A stretch of 64,000 nt of DNA from Verrucomicrobiota bacterium (GTDB lineage: Bacteria; Verrucomicrobiota; Lentisphaeria; JABSQK01; JAJFLO01): contig JAJFLQ010000053.1 in the NCBI GenBank assembly GCA_021772615.1, positions 1 to 64,000 of the forward strand. The letters are read 5' to 3'. Of this stretch, positions 18,375 through 28,257 are shown one piece after another; the first letter of the stretch is position 1, and every line of letters starts with the position of its first letter. A program made the translations under genes and the position numbers. The notes beneath the pieces are model-generated. The model was not told the origin of the DNA. It searched no databases and saw only the letters and a list, made by a program, of their open reading frames with translations.

Positions 18375-19052
18375 TCACTGTACATTGCTGCGTTGCTGTT
18401 CCGGAATATCGCTCAACTGTGCGGTCCGGCTACGCTGCAGGGCGCGCAGATAGCCGACGATCGCCCAGCGGTCGTCGACGCGAATTTGGTGCCGATATGA
18501 CGGCATATTGCCTTTGCCGTTGGTGATGACGTCAAACATGTATCCGTCCTCTTTTTCGATGAGCCGCTGTTCATGAAAGGACGGTGGTTGAAGGATGCGC
18601 CTGCTTGGATCGACGCCGGGTTTCGGGGCGACGATACCATTTCCTTCGCCCGTGCGGCCGTGACACACGGCACAGTAGATATTAAAGCGTTCCTGACCGC
18701 GATTAAGCACGGCCATGGTATATTGCACTGGGGATGTTGCGGCGAATGTTCCCGCGGCATCCTTACCGGTATAGTAGACGTCGTCCTCACGCAGGTTGCC
18801 GACACTTACCGTGCCCGGCACGGGCGTGCGCATTGCGGCGCCGTTATCGAAAAAATCGCTTGCCGACTGGGCTGTAACCTTCGGTTGCTTGTCCATGTTG
18901 GGGTTCACATGGATCGGAGGCTTTTCGGATGGCCGGCCCTGATAGCAACCGCCAAACATGACTGCCGAGCACAGTATTGCAATGACCGTCGCCGACATGC
19001 CCGGCTTTGAGCGGCGATGTGTACCCACGGATTCTGTTTGCTGCGGATTCAC
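18375..19052 (-). CDS. actE: Alternative complex III subunit ActE, monoheme cytochrome c lipoprotein
   Basis: A 225-residue c-type cytochrome. The N-terminal hydrophobic stretch ends at FGGC, a lipobox with Cys near residue 36, so it is likely a lipoprotein on the periplasmic side. The single heme site is CAVCH, and GNMPSY supplies the distal Met. It would accept electrons from ActA and pass them to an oxidase or soluble cytochrome. Start and stop overlap the end of actD by ATGA. It is the last act gene. A 243-base stretch without a credible gene follows before the NqrM-like gene, where actF would be expected. Confidence 0.92.
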   Translation of the reverse strand: MNPQQTESVGTHRRSKPGMSATVIAILCSAVMFGGCYQGRPSEKPPIHVNPNMDKQPKVTAQSASDFFDNGAAMRTPVPGTVSVGNLREDDVYYTGKDAAGTFAATSPVQYTMAVLNRGQERFNIYCAVCHGRTGEGNGIVAPKPGVDPSRRILQPPSFHEQRLIEKEDGYMFDVITNGKGNMPSYRHQIRVDDRWAIVGYLRALQRSRTAQLSDIPEQQRSNVQ

Positions 19053-19630
19053 GAATGTTGGTCCTCTTGTTCATTGTCTGCGGCCGACGCCGGCGGGATC
19101 AGGTATTCCACATTACAGCCGCCTATCGACTCCAGCAACGTCCGGGTTTCATCGGCGCGGAAGCGTGGATCTCCGGCCGATATGCTAAGAAAAAAGGCAT
19201 CGTCAGTGGCTCGTGCGATGCTGTCCGAGTAGAAAATCGGATGGTGGAACTGCGGGAGGACGTTCAGCGCCAGCATGCCGAAGACGGTTGCAAAGGCCGA
19301 AAACAGGATGGTCAATTCGAACGTTATCGGCACAAACGCCTGAAAACTGAACAAGGGCTTACCCGAGACGACAACCCGGTAATCGACCGCGCTCATCCAC
19401 CACTGCATCGTGATGGCAACAAGAAAGCCCGTGATCCCGCCGCAAAGTACAATCCAGCCCAGTTTAGAGTGCTTGATTCCCATTGCGGCATCAAGACCAT
19501 GCACGGGAAACGGCGTATGGCAGTCGAACTTCTTGTAGCCCGCGTCCCGTATTTTGGCCGCAGCCTTCAATAATTCAGACGGATTTTCGAATTCAGCCAG
19601 TATGCCCACTGCTTTGTTCGTTGAACTCAT
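19049..19630 (-). CDS. actD: Alternative complex III subunit ActD (DUF3341)
   Basis: A 193-residue DUF3341 protein. The start MSSTNKAVGILAEFENPSEL is the family's usual N terminus. A TTG-type upstream extension to 19681 is possible but adds no conserved sequence, and the ATG at 19630 has a GGAAG site upstream. KFDCHTPFPVHGLDAAMG is diagnostic. Two membrane segments follow (LGWIVLCGGITGFLVAI and FVPITFELTILFSAF). ActD is a peripheral/membrane subunit of the Act complex. The gene ends overlapping actE and starts 54 bases after actC. Confidence 0.92.
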   Translation of the reverse strand: MSSTNKAVGILAEFENPSELLKAAAKIRDAGYKKFDCHTPFPVHGLDAAMGIKHSKLGWIVLCGGITGFLVAITMQWWMSAVDYRVVVSGKPLFSFQAFVPITFELTILFSAFATVFGMLALNVLPQFHHPIFYSDSIARATDDAFFLSISAGDPRFRADETRTLLESIGGCNVEYLIPPASAADNEQEDQHS

Positions 19631-19684
19631 GATGATACACTTCCGGTGCCTGCAGCCGTCAAGGCTGCCCTGCCTGTACAATGT

Positions 19685-21067
19685 TTAGTGATCGTAATGA
19701 TGCGGATCTGCCTCAGGTATCACGCCTTTGACCTCGGCGATCGCGATCATCGGTAAAAATCGGAGAAACAGCAAAAAGAGTGTCAGAAACAAGCCGAATG
19801 AACCAATAAATATGCCGACGTCGTACACCGTCGGTATGTAATAACCCCAGCTCGACGGCAGATAATCCTGCGAAAGTGATGTTACGGTGATCACAAAACG
19901 TTCGAACCACATGCCGATATTGATAAGAATCGAAACCACAAACATGACCGGTATGCTCGTACGGCACTTCTTGAACCAGAAAATCTGCGGTGACAGGACG
20001 TTGCAACTCACCATCGTCCAATAGGCCCAGGCGTAGGGGCCGGTGGCGCGATTTATAAAAATGGATTGTTCATAGGGGTTTCCGCCATACCAGCTGATAA
20101 AAAACTCGCAGGCGTACGCATAACCGACCAACATTCCTGTAAGCAACATGATCTTGTTCATGTTCTCCAGGTGACGCATGGTTATGAAATCTTCCAGCTT
20201 GTAGATCCAGCGCGCAATGACGGCCAGGGTCATCACCATTGCAAAGCCGGAAAATATAGCGCCGGCGACGAAGTAGGGCGGGAATATCGTGGTATGCCAG
20301 CCGGGCACGATGCCGACGGCGAAGTCAAAGCTGACAACCGTGTGAACCGACAAGACCAAAGGTGTCGCCAGACCGGCGAGGATGAGGTACGCCTTTTCGT
20401 AATTCGACCACTGGCGGTTGCTCCCCCGCCAACCCAGCGCGGCTATGCCGAGCAATACCTTGCGGATGCCGGACTTGGCGCGGTCGCGCAGGGTGGCCAG
20501 ATCGGGGATGAGTCCGACATACCAAAATAGGCAGGAGACGGTGAAATACGTACTCACGGCAAAGACGTCCCACAACAGCGGACTGCGGAAGTTCGGCCAG
20601 ATGTCCATTTGATTGGGTAACGGAAACATCCAGTACGCCACCCATGCCCGACCGACATGGATTCCGGGAAACATGCCGGCGCAGATTACAGCAAATATTG
20701 TCATCGCCTCGGCAAATCGATTGATCGAGGTACGCCACTTTTGACGAAACAGAAACAGGATAGCAGAGATCAGCGTGCCCGCATGGCCGATACCGACCCA
20801 GAAGACAAAGTTTACAATGGCCCATCCCCAGCCGGCAGGCTGATTCAAGCCCCAAATGCCGGTGCCCTCCCACAAAAGGTAGGCAATCATTAAGCCCATG
20901 CCGCCTGCTAACGAACTGGAGATTCCGAACGCGATGAACCAGGCTTTGGGCGTTTTCTGAACCTCGATCTCGACAATCTCGCTGATCCGCTGTGTAATCG
21001 TGGAGAACGTCTGATTACCAGATATCAGTGGCGGCCGAACCGTCGTGCTGTCTGCTGTCGAACTCAT
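19685..21067 (-). CDS. actC: Alternative complex III subunit ActC (NrfD/PsrC-like quinol-binding membrane protein)
   Basis: A 460-residue protein with about ten membrane helices of the NrfD/PsrC family. It is the quinol-oxidising membrane subunit of alternative complex III, next to the iron-sulfur subunit ActB. Recognisable parts are [19 protein letters not shown], an early helix with a conserved His and Gly, [10 protein letters not shown] and [20 protein letters not shown]. It begins 96 bases after actB and ends 54 bases before actD. The related second NrfD-like subunit ActF is not seen in this window, so this is the only NrfD-type protein present. Confidence 0.94.
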   Translation of the reverse strand: MSSTADSTTVRPPLISGNQTFSTITQRISEIVEIEVQKTPKAWFIAFGISSSLAGGMGLMIAYLLWEGTGIWGLNQPAGWGWAIVNFVFWVGIGHAGTLISAILFLFRQKWRTSINRFAEAMTIFAVICAGMFPGIHVGRAWVAYWMFPLPNQMDIWPNFRSPLLWDVFAVSTYFTVSCLFWYVGLIPDLATLRDRAKSGIRKVLLGIAALGWRGSNRQWSNYEKAYLILAGLATPLVLSVHTVVSFDFAVGIVPGWHTTIFPPYFVAGAIFSGFAMVMTLAVIARWIYKLEDFITMRHLENMNKIMLLTGMLVGYAYACEFFISWYGGNPYEQSIFINRATGPYAWAYWTMVSCNVLSPQIFWFKKCRTSIPVMFVVSILINIGMWFERFVITVTSLSQDYLPSSWGYYIPTVYDVGIFIGSFGLFLTLFLLFLRFLPMIAIAEVKGVIPEADPHHYDH

Positions 21068-21163
21068 ACGTCGTTTCCGTAGTCGCCGTTTACTTTATTG
21101 TGTCGCTTCATAATGTTTCTGATTTCCGTCAATCGATGCGGCCGTTATACAGCAAATCGCAGA

Positions 21164-24100
21164 TCAATGCGCGTCGGAATGGTGCTCTGCCGGTGTCGCC
21201 GCCGCCAGGGTCGGGTGCGGATTGCGCAATTTTCCCAGGTATGACGTGCGTGGCCGGACATTGATCTCGCCGACAAGCACATAGTTCCGGTCCTGACTCT
21301 TCGCCACCGATACACGACTCTGTGGATCGGCGATATCGCCGAATACGATGGCGTCGACCGGACACGTCTGTTCGCAGGCTGTCACGACGTCGCCGTCGCG
21401 CAACGGCTTGCCGTCCAACTTGGCCTTGATCCGGGATTCGTTGATACGCTGCAGGCAGTACGTACATTTTTCCATAACGCCGCGAGACCGGACCGTTACG
21501 TCCGGGTTATTGGCCATTTTTGCCGATTCGGGCGTAGCCTTGGTGTAGTTGAAAAAGTTGAACCTGCGAACCTTGAACGGACAGTTGTTCGAGCAGTAAC
21601 GTGTGCCGATACAGCGATTGTAGACCATGACATTGAGGCCGCTCTTGTCATGGTTCGTTGCCTGTACCGGACAAACTTGCTCACAGGGCGCGTTTTCGCA
21701 GTGCATACATGGTATGGGCTGGTGTACTGCCTGAGGATTGTTTTCATCACCGGAAAAATATCTGTCGATGCGAATCCAATGCAACTCGCGGCCGTAGCCG
21801 GCGTCTTTCTTTCCGACCACTGGTATGTTGTTTTCGCTCTGACACGCAATCACGCATGCATTGCATCCGGTGCAGAGATTGAGGTCCACAGTCATGCCCC
21901 ACTGGTTGCCCTGGGAATAATTATGATCTTTCCACAGTGACTTCAACGGCGGCCCCTCGATCAGCGCCGGGTGCAGCTCGCCGCCGTCTCGGTATGCCGC
22001 GAGGCTGGTTTCGCGAATCAACGGGCGACCTTCCATGCTGTGATGATTCTGGGTGGTTGACAGTTTGTACATTTCACCGGTTGTTTCCGCCTGTACTCCG
22101 GTGACGAAATTGGGCGCGTTCAGCGTGCGTAGCGTATAGGTATTCACGCCGACGCCGTTGGCCACCCGTCCGCCGTCGCGCCGGCCGTAACCGAGGTAGA
22201 CCGATATCGAATCGTCGGCATGGCCGGGAAGTAAGAAGATCGGCAACTCGATGCTCCGGCCGTTCGCCGTGATGCGAATCATATGGTGGTCGACAGGCTT
22301 GAGTCCATCGTGTCTGTGCCGGTCGATACCGAATTTTTCGGCGGTTGAAGGGCTCATCACGGCAGCGTTGTCCCAGACAAGTTTGGTCATCGTGTCCGGA
22401 AGTTCCTGTAGCCACGCGTTGTTGGCGAATCGACCGTCATAAACGGCCGGCGATGCCAGGAATACCGCCTCGACGCCGCTGGTGTCGGCGCCGGACCGTG
22501 CCCGCGCTTTCAGGAGCGCAGTCAGCGACGAGAGATCAACCGACGGCGACGATTCCGGCAGCGCACTTCCGGCCAGGACGCCGTCGTGCAAAACCTTGCG
22601 CCATGTCCGTTCGAAATCGCCGCTCCGGATAATGGCCTTCCACGTTTCCCGGACAGTTTCAAAGCCGGATTTTTCCTTGCCGTGGACAAGAAGATACAGC
22701 AGTTCAATCGTGGATCTGGATTCGCCCAGTGGCGCGATCAACGGTTGCACCAGGCTCAACGTACCGTCGCCGGCGCGAGCGTCGCCCCAGCTTTCAAGGT
22801 AATGCGATTTGCGGATGTGCCAGTCGGCGAGCTGCGTGGTTTCGTTTGCGATCGAACTCAGATGAACGCTGTTCTCCACCGCCTTCATGGCGTCGGTGAA
22901 GTTGAGATCGGCCGGTGCGTTAAACACAGGGTTGCCGTCCAGGATGATGACTGTATTAACCTTCCCCGACGCCATCTCGCGAACCAGTGCGGCGAAGTCA
23001 GCTAGGTCAGGTGTTTCCCGATCGGTAGCGGCGATGCACGACACGCTCGAGCCGATATTGTTCAGTGCCGCATTCAGGGAATAAACCAGGGCGTGCACTT
23101 CTGCCGGCTGCCGGCGGCCGGCCACGAGAAGGCTCTTACCTTTGTTCGCAACAAGGTCGCTCACGAGTGCCGTGACAAACGTGTCGTCAACAGGTGTGAG
23201 GCCGTGGCCGAGCGCGTCCAGTCCGGGCACGGCGATGCTGTGGTCCGCCAGGCGGCGGGCAATGGTTTCTGCGAACGCCATGATATCCGCGCTGCGCAGT
23301 CGCAATCGGTGATCAGCCATCGCGCCGGTTACGGTGAATGCACTCTCGACACTATAGAGGCGGTTCATACTGCCGCCGCGGTTTCGTATGCGGCGTTGCT
23401 CGGCAAAGCCCCGGCTGTTGGCGACGTTGTCGGTCTCGCACAGGAGGAAGTCGGCATCCAGGGCCACGACCACTGATGCGCGGTCGTAATGGTAGCGCAA
23501 GCGCTGCCGTTTACCCGTTGCGGCCTCAACGCCGGCATGGACAGTTTCGTCACTGACGGCCTCGTACGTTGCCCATCGCGCAGCGGGAAACGCCTTCTTG
23601 AACGCGCTCTTCAGACGCGTCAGTGATGGTGAGCACGATGCTTCGCTGATGACCGCGAGAGCGGCGCCACCTGCCGCTGCCGCGGCACCGTGCGAATCGC
23701 GCCAGAAATCCAGAAAGTCACTCCAGGTATCGGGGCTGCGTTTGATGCGATCGGGGTCGTAGAGATTCAGAATCGATGCCTGGTGCAGGCTGTTTGCCCC
23801 GCCGCCGCTGCCGGGGTGCAGAGGGTTGCCTTCGATCTTGGTCGGGCGGCCTTCATGGCTTTCGACAACGACGCCGACCGCCTCTTCTCCCGTTGTGATC
23901 GTGGTTGCGTAGCGCAGCGGTACGCCGGGAATGATCTCTTCAGGCTGTCGGACATAGGGTACGATATGCTCAACGGGGCGGCGGCAGCCCGTCGCTCCCG
24001 CGAGCGCCACCGATGCACCCATGAACCGTAGAAAATCACGGCGCGACACGGGAATCGACGCGTCCTGGTGTTCTTCTGGGAAGGCGCGGACATACAGGTC

Positions 24101-24166
24101 CTGGAACGCCTCCGAATTCTCCAGGTGCTCCAGGCTCTTCCAGTATTGATTTTTCGGGGTAGTCAT
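21164..24166 (-). CDS. actB: Alternative complex III subunit ActB (molybdopterin-enzyme-like with Fe-S domain)
   Basis: A 1000-residue fused subunit. A Tat-like signal with the twin-arginine motif SRRDFLRFMGASVALAG lies at ~42-58, after the family N terminus YWKSLEHLENSEAFQDL. Residues ~80-690 resemble molybdopterin oxidoreductases, though ActB proteins lack the cofactor. The C-terminal ~270 residues hold the ferredoxin-like clusters: CTGCNACVIAC, CMHCENAPCEQVCPV, CIGTRYCSNNCPF and CTYCLQRI with CEQTCPV. These carry electrons from ActC to the hemes. The gene is 22 bases after actA and has the size usual for the family. Confidence 0.95.
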   Translation of the reverse strand: MTTPKNQYWKSLEHLENSEAFQDLYVRAFPEEHQDASIPVSRRDFLRFMGASVALAGATGCRRPVEHIVPYVRQPEEIIPGVPLRYATTITTGEEAVGVVVESHEGRPTKIEGNPLHPGSGGGANSLHQASILNLYDPDRIKRSPDTWSDFLDFWRDSHGAAAAAGGAALAVISEASCSPSLTRLKSAFKKAFPAARWATYEAVSDETVHAGVEAATGKRQRLRYHYDRASVVVALDADFLLCETDNVANSRGFAEQRRIRNRGGSMNRLYSVESAFTVTGAMADHRLRLRSADIMAFAETIARRLADHSIAVPGLDALGHGLTPVDDTFVTALVSDLVANKGKSLLVAGRRQPAEVHALVYSLNAALNNIGSSVSCIAATDRETPDLADFAALVREMASGKVNTVIILDGNPVFNAPADLNFTDAMKAVENSVHLSSIANETTQLADWHIRKSHYLESWGDARAGDGTLSLVQPLIAPLGESRSTIELLYLLVHGKEKSGFETVRETWKAIIRSGDFERTWRKVLHDGVLAGSALPESSPSVDLSSLTALLKARARSGADTSGVEAVFLASPAVYDGRFANNAWLQELPDTMTKLVWDNAAVMSPSTAEKFGIDRHRHDGLKPVDHHMIRITANGRSIELPIFLLPGHADDSISVYLGYGRRDGGRVANGVGVNTYTLRTLNAPNFVTGVQAETTGEMYKLSTTQNHHSMEGRPLIRETSLAAYRDGGELHPALIEGPPLKSLWKDHNYSQGNQWGMTVDLNLCTGCNACVIACQSENNIPVVGKKDAGYGRELHWIRIDRYFSGDENNPQAVHQPIPCMHCENAPCEQVCPVQATNHDKSGLNVMVYNRCIGTRYCSNNCPFKVRRFNFFNYTKATPESAKMANNPDVTVRSRGVMEKCTYCLQRINESRIKAKLDGKPLRDGDVVTACEQTCPVDAIVFGDIADPQSRVSVAKSQDRNYVLVGEINVRPRTSYLGKLRNPHPTLAAATPAEHHSDAH

Positions 24167-24188
24167 AGGATTATCCGACGGCGGCGTG

Positions 24189-24842
24189 TTATTGGTGACA
24201 TGCCGAGCAGTCCTCCGGCGGATTCAATCTCTTTTCGCTAATCAGACGTTTGGCGATCTCGGCTTGGTTGTCCGGCGGCGTCCACGTCATGTCGGTAACT
24301 GTGACCGAAGCAAGATCTCGCAAATGATTTTCCGGCTGGCGATGGCAGTCCAGGCACCACCCCATGCTCAACGGTTGCTTCTGCTCGACTACATCCATTT
24401 CCGTGACCTTACCATGGCAACTGTAGCAGCCTACACCGGCGCGCAGGTGAACGCTGTGGTCAAAATATGAATACTGCGGTAATTTGTGGATGCGAACCCA
24501 CTCGATTGGTTCGTCCGACTTCGCGCTGTCGCGAACCAACTGAAGCTTCTCGCTATCTGTCAACACCATGGAATGGCACCCCATGCATGTCTGCGTCGGC
24601 GGTATATTGGCCTCCTGCGATACCTCGATCGAAGCGTGACAATAGCGACAGTCCATTCCCAGTTCGCCGGCGTGCAACCGGTGACTGAACGGGACCGGCT
24701 GTTTGGGGCGATAGCCGACGTCTGTGTATTTGGGCGAGCCGAAATACCACACGACACCAAATGCGAACACGCCGGTTCCGATAAAACCGAATGCGAGAAC
24801 GAACGGTATCGCGTTTACATATTTGGGAAAAATTTGAGCCAT
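24189..24842 (-). CDS. actA: Alternative complex III subunit ActA (pentaheme cytochrome c)
   Basis: A 217-residue membrane-anchored multiheme cytochrome. One membrane helix (residues ~12-32) precedes a periplasmic domain with five CxxCH sites: CRYCH, CMGCH, CYSCH, CLDCH and CSACH. That number and the N-terminal anchor match ActA. It mediates transfer from ActB to ActE. It is the first act gene. A 210-base gap separates it from ctaB upstream on the same strand, and the promoter may lie there. Confidence 0.95.
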   Translation of the reverse strand: MAQIFPKYVNAIPFVLAFGFIGTGVFAFGVVWYFGSPKYTDVGYRPKQPVPFSHRLHAGELGMDCRYCHASIEVSQEANIPPTQTCMGCHSMVLTDSEKLQLVRDSAKSDEPIEWVRIHKLPQYSYFDHSVHLRAGVGCYSCHGKVTEMDVVEQKQPLSMGWCLDCHRQPENHLRDLASVTVTDMTWTPPDNQAEIAKRLISEKRLNPPEDCSACHQ

Positions 24843-25052
24843 CTAATCTCTATGCCGTCGAGTGGTGAAAATTTTCGAGGCGGTAATTTATTGCGCAGTA
24901 TCGGTGCCTTCAAGGCATGTTGCCATAATAATGAGCGGCGTCCCAATATTCCGAAATGATATCCGCCATCCATTCGTGGGGACGTCCTTCTGTGTATTGC
25001 AACGCTGTGCCGTAGTATGTTTTAACTGTTCGATCGCAATGTGCTGCGTCGG

Positions 25053-25925
25053 TCAGTATCCGAGCCACACGCCTTCGACGATTATTGTGAGAAACAATGA
25101 AAAAAGATAAAGGATCGAGTACTGAAACAGGTTGCGTTCGAGGCGATGCGAGCGATTATGCCGGAGCTTTGCACATTTGCGGATGAAAATAAAACCGGAA
25201 ACAGCCGCGACGAAGGCATACATCAACCCACCGTCGACAAATACCAGGCAGAGGCTCACGGCAACGAGGGCAACGCTATAGTACAACATCTGCCGTACGG
25301 TTTCTTCATCACCCTTCACAACGGGCAGCATGGGTAGATTTACTTTGCGGTAATCCTCTTTCAGGTACAGGGCCAACGCCCAGAAATGCGGCGGTGTCCA
25401 TAAGAAAATGATCAGGAACAACAGAAAGGGGGTCATCGCAAGGTTATTGGCCGCCGCCGCCCAGCTGATTACCGGCGCCATTGCACCGGCCGCGCCGCCA
25501 ATGACAATGTTCTGATGCGTTGAAGGTTTTAACCACAAGGTGTAGAAAAGGCCGTAGAACAACACCGTTACAAGCGCCAGTACGGCACTCAATATGTTGA
25601 ATCGCAGGGCAAATAGAACAACACCGCAAATACCGATAGTGATCGCAAATGCGAGTGCCTCGTATTCGCGAAGTTTCTTGAGCGGCAGGGGGCGACGCCT
25701 GCGTGTGCGGGACATGACTGCATCGATGTCGCGCTCGAAATACTGATTGAGGGCGTTTGCCGACCCACCGGTAAGAAAAAGCCCCGCAAGTACGAGCAGA
25801 AAATCCAATGGCCGGTCAAGCATTCGGCCTTCCATCACGAGGGCAGAAGTCCCCGTGACCAAGACCAGAAGCATGATAGACGGCTTGGTGAGCTGGATAT
25901 AGCAGCGAATGCGATTCAAGAGCAT
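25053..25925 (-). CDS. ctaB: Protoheme IX farnesyltransferase (heme O synthase)
   Basis: A 290-residue UbiA-type prenyltransferase with about nine membrane helices that adds a farnesyl group to heme B to make heme O, a precursor for heme-copper oxidases. The Mg-diphosphate site is NQYFERDIDAVMSRTRRRRP, with the usual N-terminal YIQLTKPSIMLLVLVTG. The later YTLWLKPSTHQNIVIGGAAG and WTPPHFWAL are CtaB-specific. It lies upstream of the act genes on the same strand, which fits with a heme-copper oxidase as electron acceptor. No oxidase subunit genes are in the window. Confidence 0.95.
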   Translation of the reverse strand: MLLNRIRCYIQLTKPSIMLLVLVTGTSALVMEGRMLDRPLDFLLVLAGLFLTGGSANALNQYFERDIDAVMSRTRRRRPLPLKKLREYEALAFAITIGICGVVLFALRFNILSAVLALVTVLFYGLFYTLWLKPSTHQNIVIGGAAGAMAPVISWAAAANNLAMTPFLLFLIIFLWTPPHFWALALYLKEDYRKVNLPMLPVVKGDEETVRQMLYYSVALVAVSLCLVFVDGGLMYAFVAAVSGFIFIRKCAKLRHNRSHRLERNLFQYSILYLFSLFLTIIVEGVWLGY

Positions 25926-26058
25926 AAGAATGGGTGGCGAAAGTTAAGGATGGTTACGATATTGTGTTGTGTTTAACGGGAATAGTACGAGTAGATGTCG
26001 TTTACTTCAACGTAGAATTGATAAAATCCACGAATTTAACAAGATAAATCATAATCAG

Positions 26059-26835
26059 ATGACCATCGCGGCGTTAGATTTCGATGGTGTGCTGTGCCAC
26101 AGCGCACGGGAGCTGGCCCACACCGGCTGGCATGCTGCCGCCGAATTCTGGCCCGGCCGCTTCACCGGTCTTCCGCCGGATTCGTTTATTCGGCGCTTCG
26201 TTGCGTTGCGACCTGTGATTGAGACCGGGTACCAAAGCATTCTGCTCGCGGCATTAATCGCCGACGACGTGCCGGCAGCGCGTATTTTTGACACGTTTGA
26301 CACCCTCTGCGTGGACCTGGTGCTGCAGGTAGGCGCAACGCTTGAACACCTGATCGCGTCTTTCGGGCGGACCCGGGATGCCGCTATCGCCTCCGATCCG
26401 AACGGGTGGCTCGCGCTCCACGATTTTTATGACGGAACGCTGGCATTGCTGTCTACGCTCGCGGCGGCCGCCGACCCCGTCTACATCGTATCCACCCGAC
26501 AACGGCGTTTTATCACGCGCTTGTTGGAATACCGGCAGGTCGTCATGCCGGAAGACTGCGTCTTCGGTCTCGACGACGGCTCAAAGGAATCGATTCTCGG
26601 TATGCTGCTGAACCGCCACCGCGGATCGGCGCCACGCATGGTCTTTGTTGAAGACCGCTTGTCGACGCTGGAGCGGCTCAGGACAAACAGCGAGTTCGAC
26701 GACTGTCGCTTCTTTCTTGCCGATTGGGGCTACGTGACACCGGCCGACCGGCAGCAGGCCGCAGGTTCTGCGACGATCGAGCTATTGTCGCTGGAACGGT
26801 TTGTCGACGGCAGTTTCCTCGCTGATGGGCTGTGA
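26059..26835 (+). CDS. HAD-superfamily hydrolase
   Basis: A 258-residue phosphatase-like protein. Motif I is ALDFDGVLCHS (residues ~5-14, with both catalytic Asp), motif II is in VYIVSTRQ, and a VFVEDRLSTLERL block supplies the acidic motif IV. A long helical cap lies between motif I and II. The start at 26059 gives MTIAALDFDGV. The frame is open further upstream, but the extra residues are unlike the family. It is a single plus-strand gene, diverging from ctaB. The substrate is unknown. Related proteins occur in cyanobacteria and plants. It is followed by a dispersed hairpin element and converges with icd. Confidence 0.8.
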   Translation: MTIAALDFDGVLCHSARELAHTGWHAAAEFWPGRFTGLPPDSFIRRFVALRPVIETGYQSILLAALIADDVPAARIFDTFDTLCVDLVLQVGATLEHLIASFGRTRDAAIASDPNGWLALHDFYDGTLALLSTLAAAADPVYIVSTRQRRFITRLLEYRQVVMPEDCVFGLDDGSKESILGMLLNRHRGSAPRMVFVEDRLSTLERLRTNSEFDDCRFFLADWGYVTPADRQQAAGSATIELLSLERFVDGSFLADGL

Positions 26836-26861
26836 ACAGGGACCCGCGAAATGCTTATGGC

Positions 26862-26949
26862 GTTGGAGTTCGCGCTTCAGCGTGCTTGCGCTATGCCGTG
26901 CGTATTTCATTTCGTGGCGTGAAACCCACACTGAAGTGTGAACGCCAAC
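26862..26949. repeat. Dispersed hairpin element, most complete copy (terminal inverted repeats)
   Basis: An 88-base element in the gap between the convergent HAD and icd genes. The left end GTTGGAGTTCGCGCTTCAGCGTG (26862-26884) and the reverse complement of the right end (26927-26949) agree at 19 of 23 positions. Each end contains its own small hairpin: CGCTTCAGCG on the left, CACACTGAAGTGTG on the right. The right end is the unit GCGTGAAACC-hairpin-GTGAACxCCAAC seen again at 30364, 35711 and 39026. It is MITE- or REP-like. No associated transposase is in the window. Confidence 0.75.
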
Positions 26950-27048
26950 GAAGCTCGAATTGCATGGTGTGCCAGGAACCTAAATGCAATGATATTGAAA
27001 TTTTGTGTCATGGCGCCGCTCAACATCCGTAGGCACGCAGCCCTGCTA

Positions 27049-28257
27049 TCAGTCAAGATTGGCAATCACGGCATCAGCGAATTCCGAGCATTTCACCTCT
27101 GTTGCACCATCCATCAGGCGGGCGAAGTCGTAGGTGACCGTTTTGGAATCGATGGTCTTCTCGAGGCTTGCAATGATCATGTCCGCAGCCTTGGTCCACT
27201 CCATGTACCGCAGCATCATCTCGCCGGACAACAGTAAGCTGCCGGGGTTTACCTTGTCGAGGTCCGCATACTTGGGCGCCGTGCCGTGCGTGGCTTCAAA
27301 TATCGCATGGCCCGTCACATAGTTGATGTTGCCTCCCGGAGCGATGCCGATACCGCCGACCTGTGCCGCCAGCGCGTCGGAAATATAGTCGCCGTTGAGA
27401 TTCATCGTGGCGATCACATCGAACTCCTTGGGACGCGTCAGTACCTGCTGCAGAAAAATGTCGGCGATTGCATCCTTTATCATGATCTTGCCGTCCGGAC
27501 ATTGCCCGTTACAGTCATCCCAGCTTACACATGTGTCGGGGTATTCCTCTTTGGCGAGCTCGTAGCCCCACGCGCGGAATGCACCCTCGGTGAATTTCAT
27601 AATGTTGCCCTTGTGCACCAGCGTGACGCTCTTACGGTCGAACTTGATCGCGTATTCGATCGCCGCGCGGACGTGACGCTTTGTCCCTGATTCGCTGATC
27701 GGCTTGATGCCGATTCCGGAGTCGGGGCGAATATCCCAGTCAAATGTGTCCTTCAGAAACGTCAGCAGTTTCTTTGCCTCAGGGGTGCCTTCCTGCACTT
27801 CCTTGCCGGAGTAAACGTCCTCCGTGTTCTCACGAAAAATCACCATGTCCACCCATTCCGGGTGACGTACCGGGGAGGGCACTCCGGCGAAATAGCGAAC
27901 CGGCCGCAGACATACATAGAGGTCCAGAACCTGCCGCAATGTCACGTTTAAACTCCGGAAGCCGCCGCCAACCGGTGTGGTCAACGGTCCTTTAATGCCG
28001 ATCAGGTACTCGCGAAACGTGTCAACGGTTTCCTGGGGCAGCCAGTCGCCGGTCTTGTCGAAGGCCTTTTGTCCCGCTAGAACCTCTTTCCACTCAATGC
28101 GACGCCGACCACCGTACGCCTTATCCACGGCAGCATCGAGCATACGGACGACTGCGCGCCAGATGTCTCGACCGGTGCCGTCGCCTTCTATATAAGGTAT
28201 AACGGGATTATCGCCTACCTGCAGGACACCATTGTCCATGTGAATTTTGTCAGCCAT
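27049..28257 (-). CDS. icd: NADP-dependent isocitrate dehydrogenase
   Basis: A 402-residue TCA-cycle enzyme that converts isocitrate to 2-oxoglutarate. The N terminus [14 protein letters not shown], the substrate loop [13 protein letters not shown] (with the Ser used for regulation in enterobacteria), the [11 protein letters not shown] block and the cofactor region [10 protein letters not shown] identify it. The ATG at 28257 follows an excellent GAGGAGG ribosome-binding site. An in-frame extension to 28353 is not supported by homology. It is monocistronic on the minus strand, back to back with the porin gene. Its length is close to the E. coli enzyme (416). Confidence 0.96.
   Translation of the reverse strand: MADKIHMDNGVLQVGDNPVIPYIEGDGTGRDIWRAVVRMLDAAVDKAYGGRRRIEWKEVLAGQKAFDKTGDWLPQETVDTFREYLIGIKGPLTTPVGGGFRSLNVTLRQVLDLYVCLRPVRYFAGVPSPVRHPEWVDMVIFRENTEDVYSGKEVQEGTPEAKKLLTFLKDTFDWDIRPDSGIGIKPISESGTKRHVRAAIEYAIKFDRKSVTLVHKGNIMKFTEGAFRAWGYELAKEEYPDTCVSWDDCNGQCPDGKIMIKDAIADIFLQQVLTRPKEFDVIATMNLNGDYISDALAAQVGGIGIAPGGNINYVTGHAIFEATHGTAPKYADLDKVNPGSLLLSGEMMLRYMEWTKAADMIIASLEKTIDSKTVTYDFARLMDGATEVKCSEFADAVIANLD

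Noticed and set aside
18132..18385. Remnant of actF after actE
   Set aside because: I translated the region in the frames available and found no NrfD-like helices, so there is no evidence for a decayed actF here.
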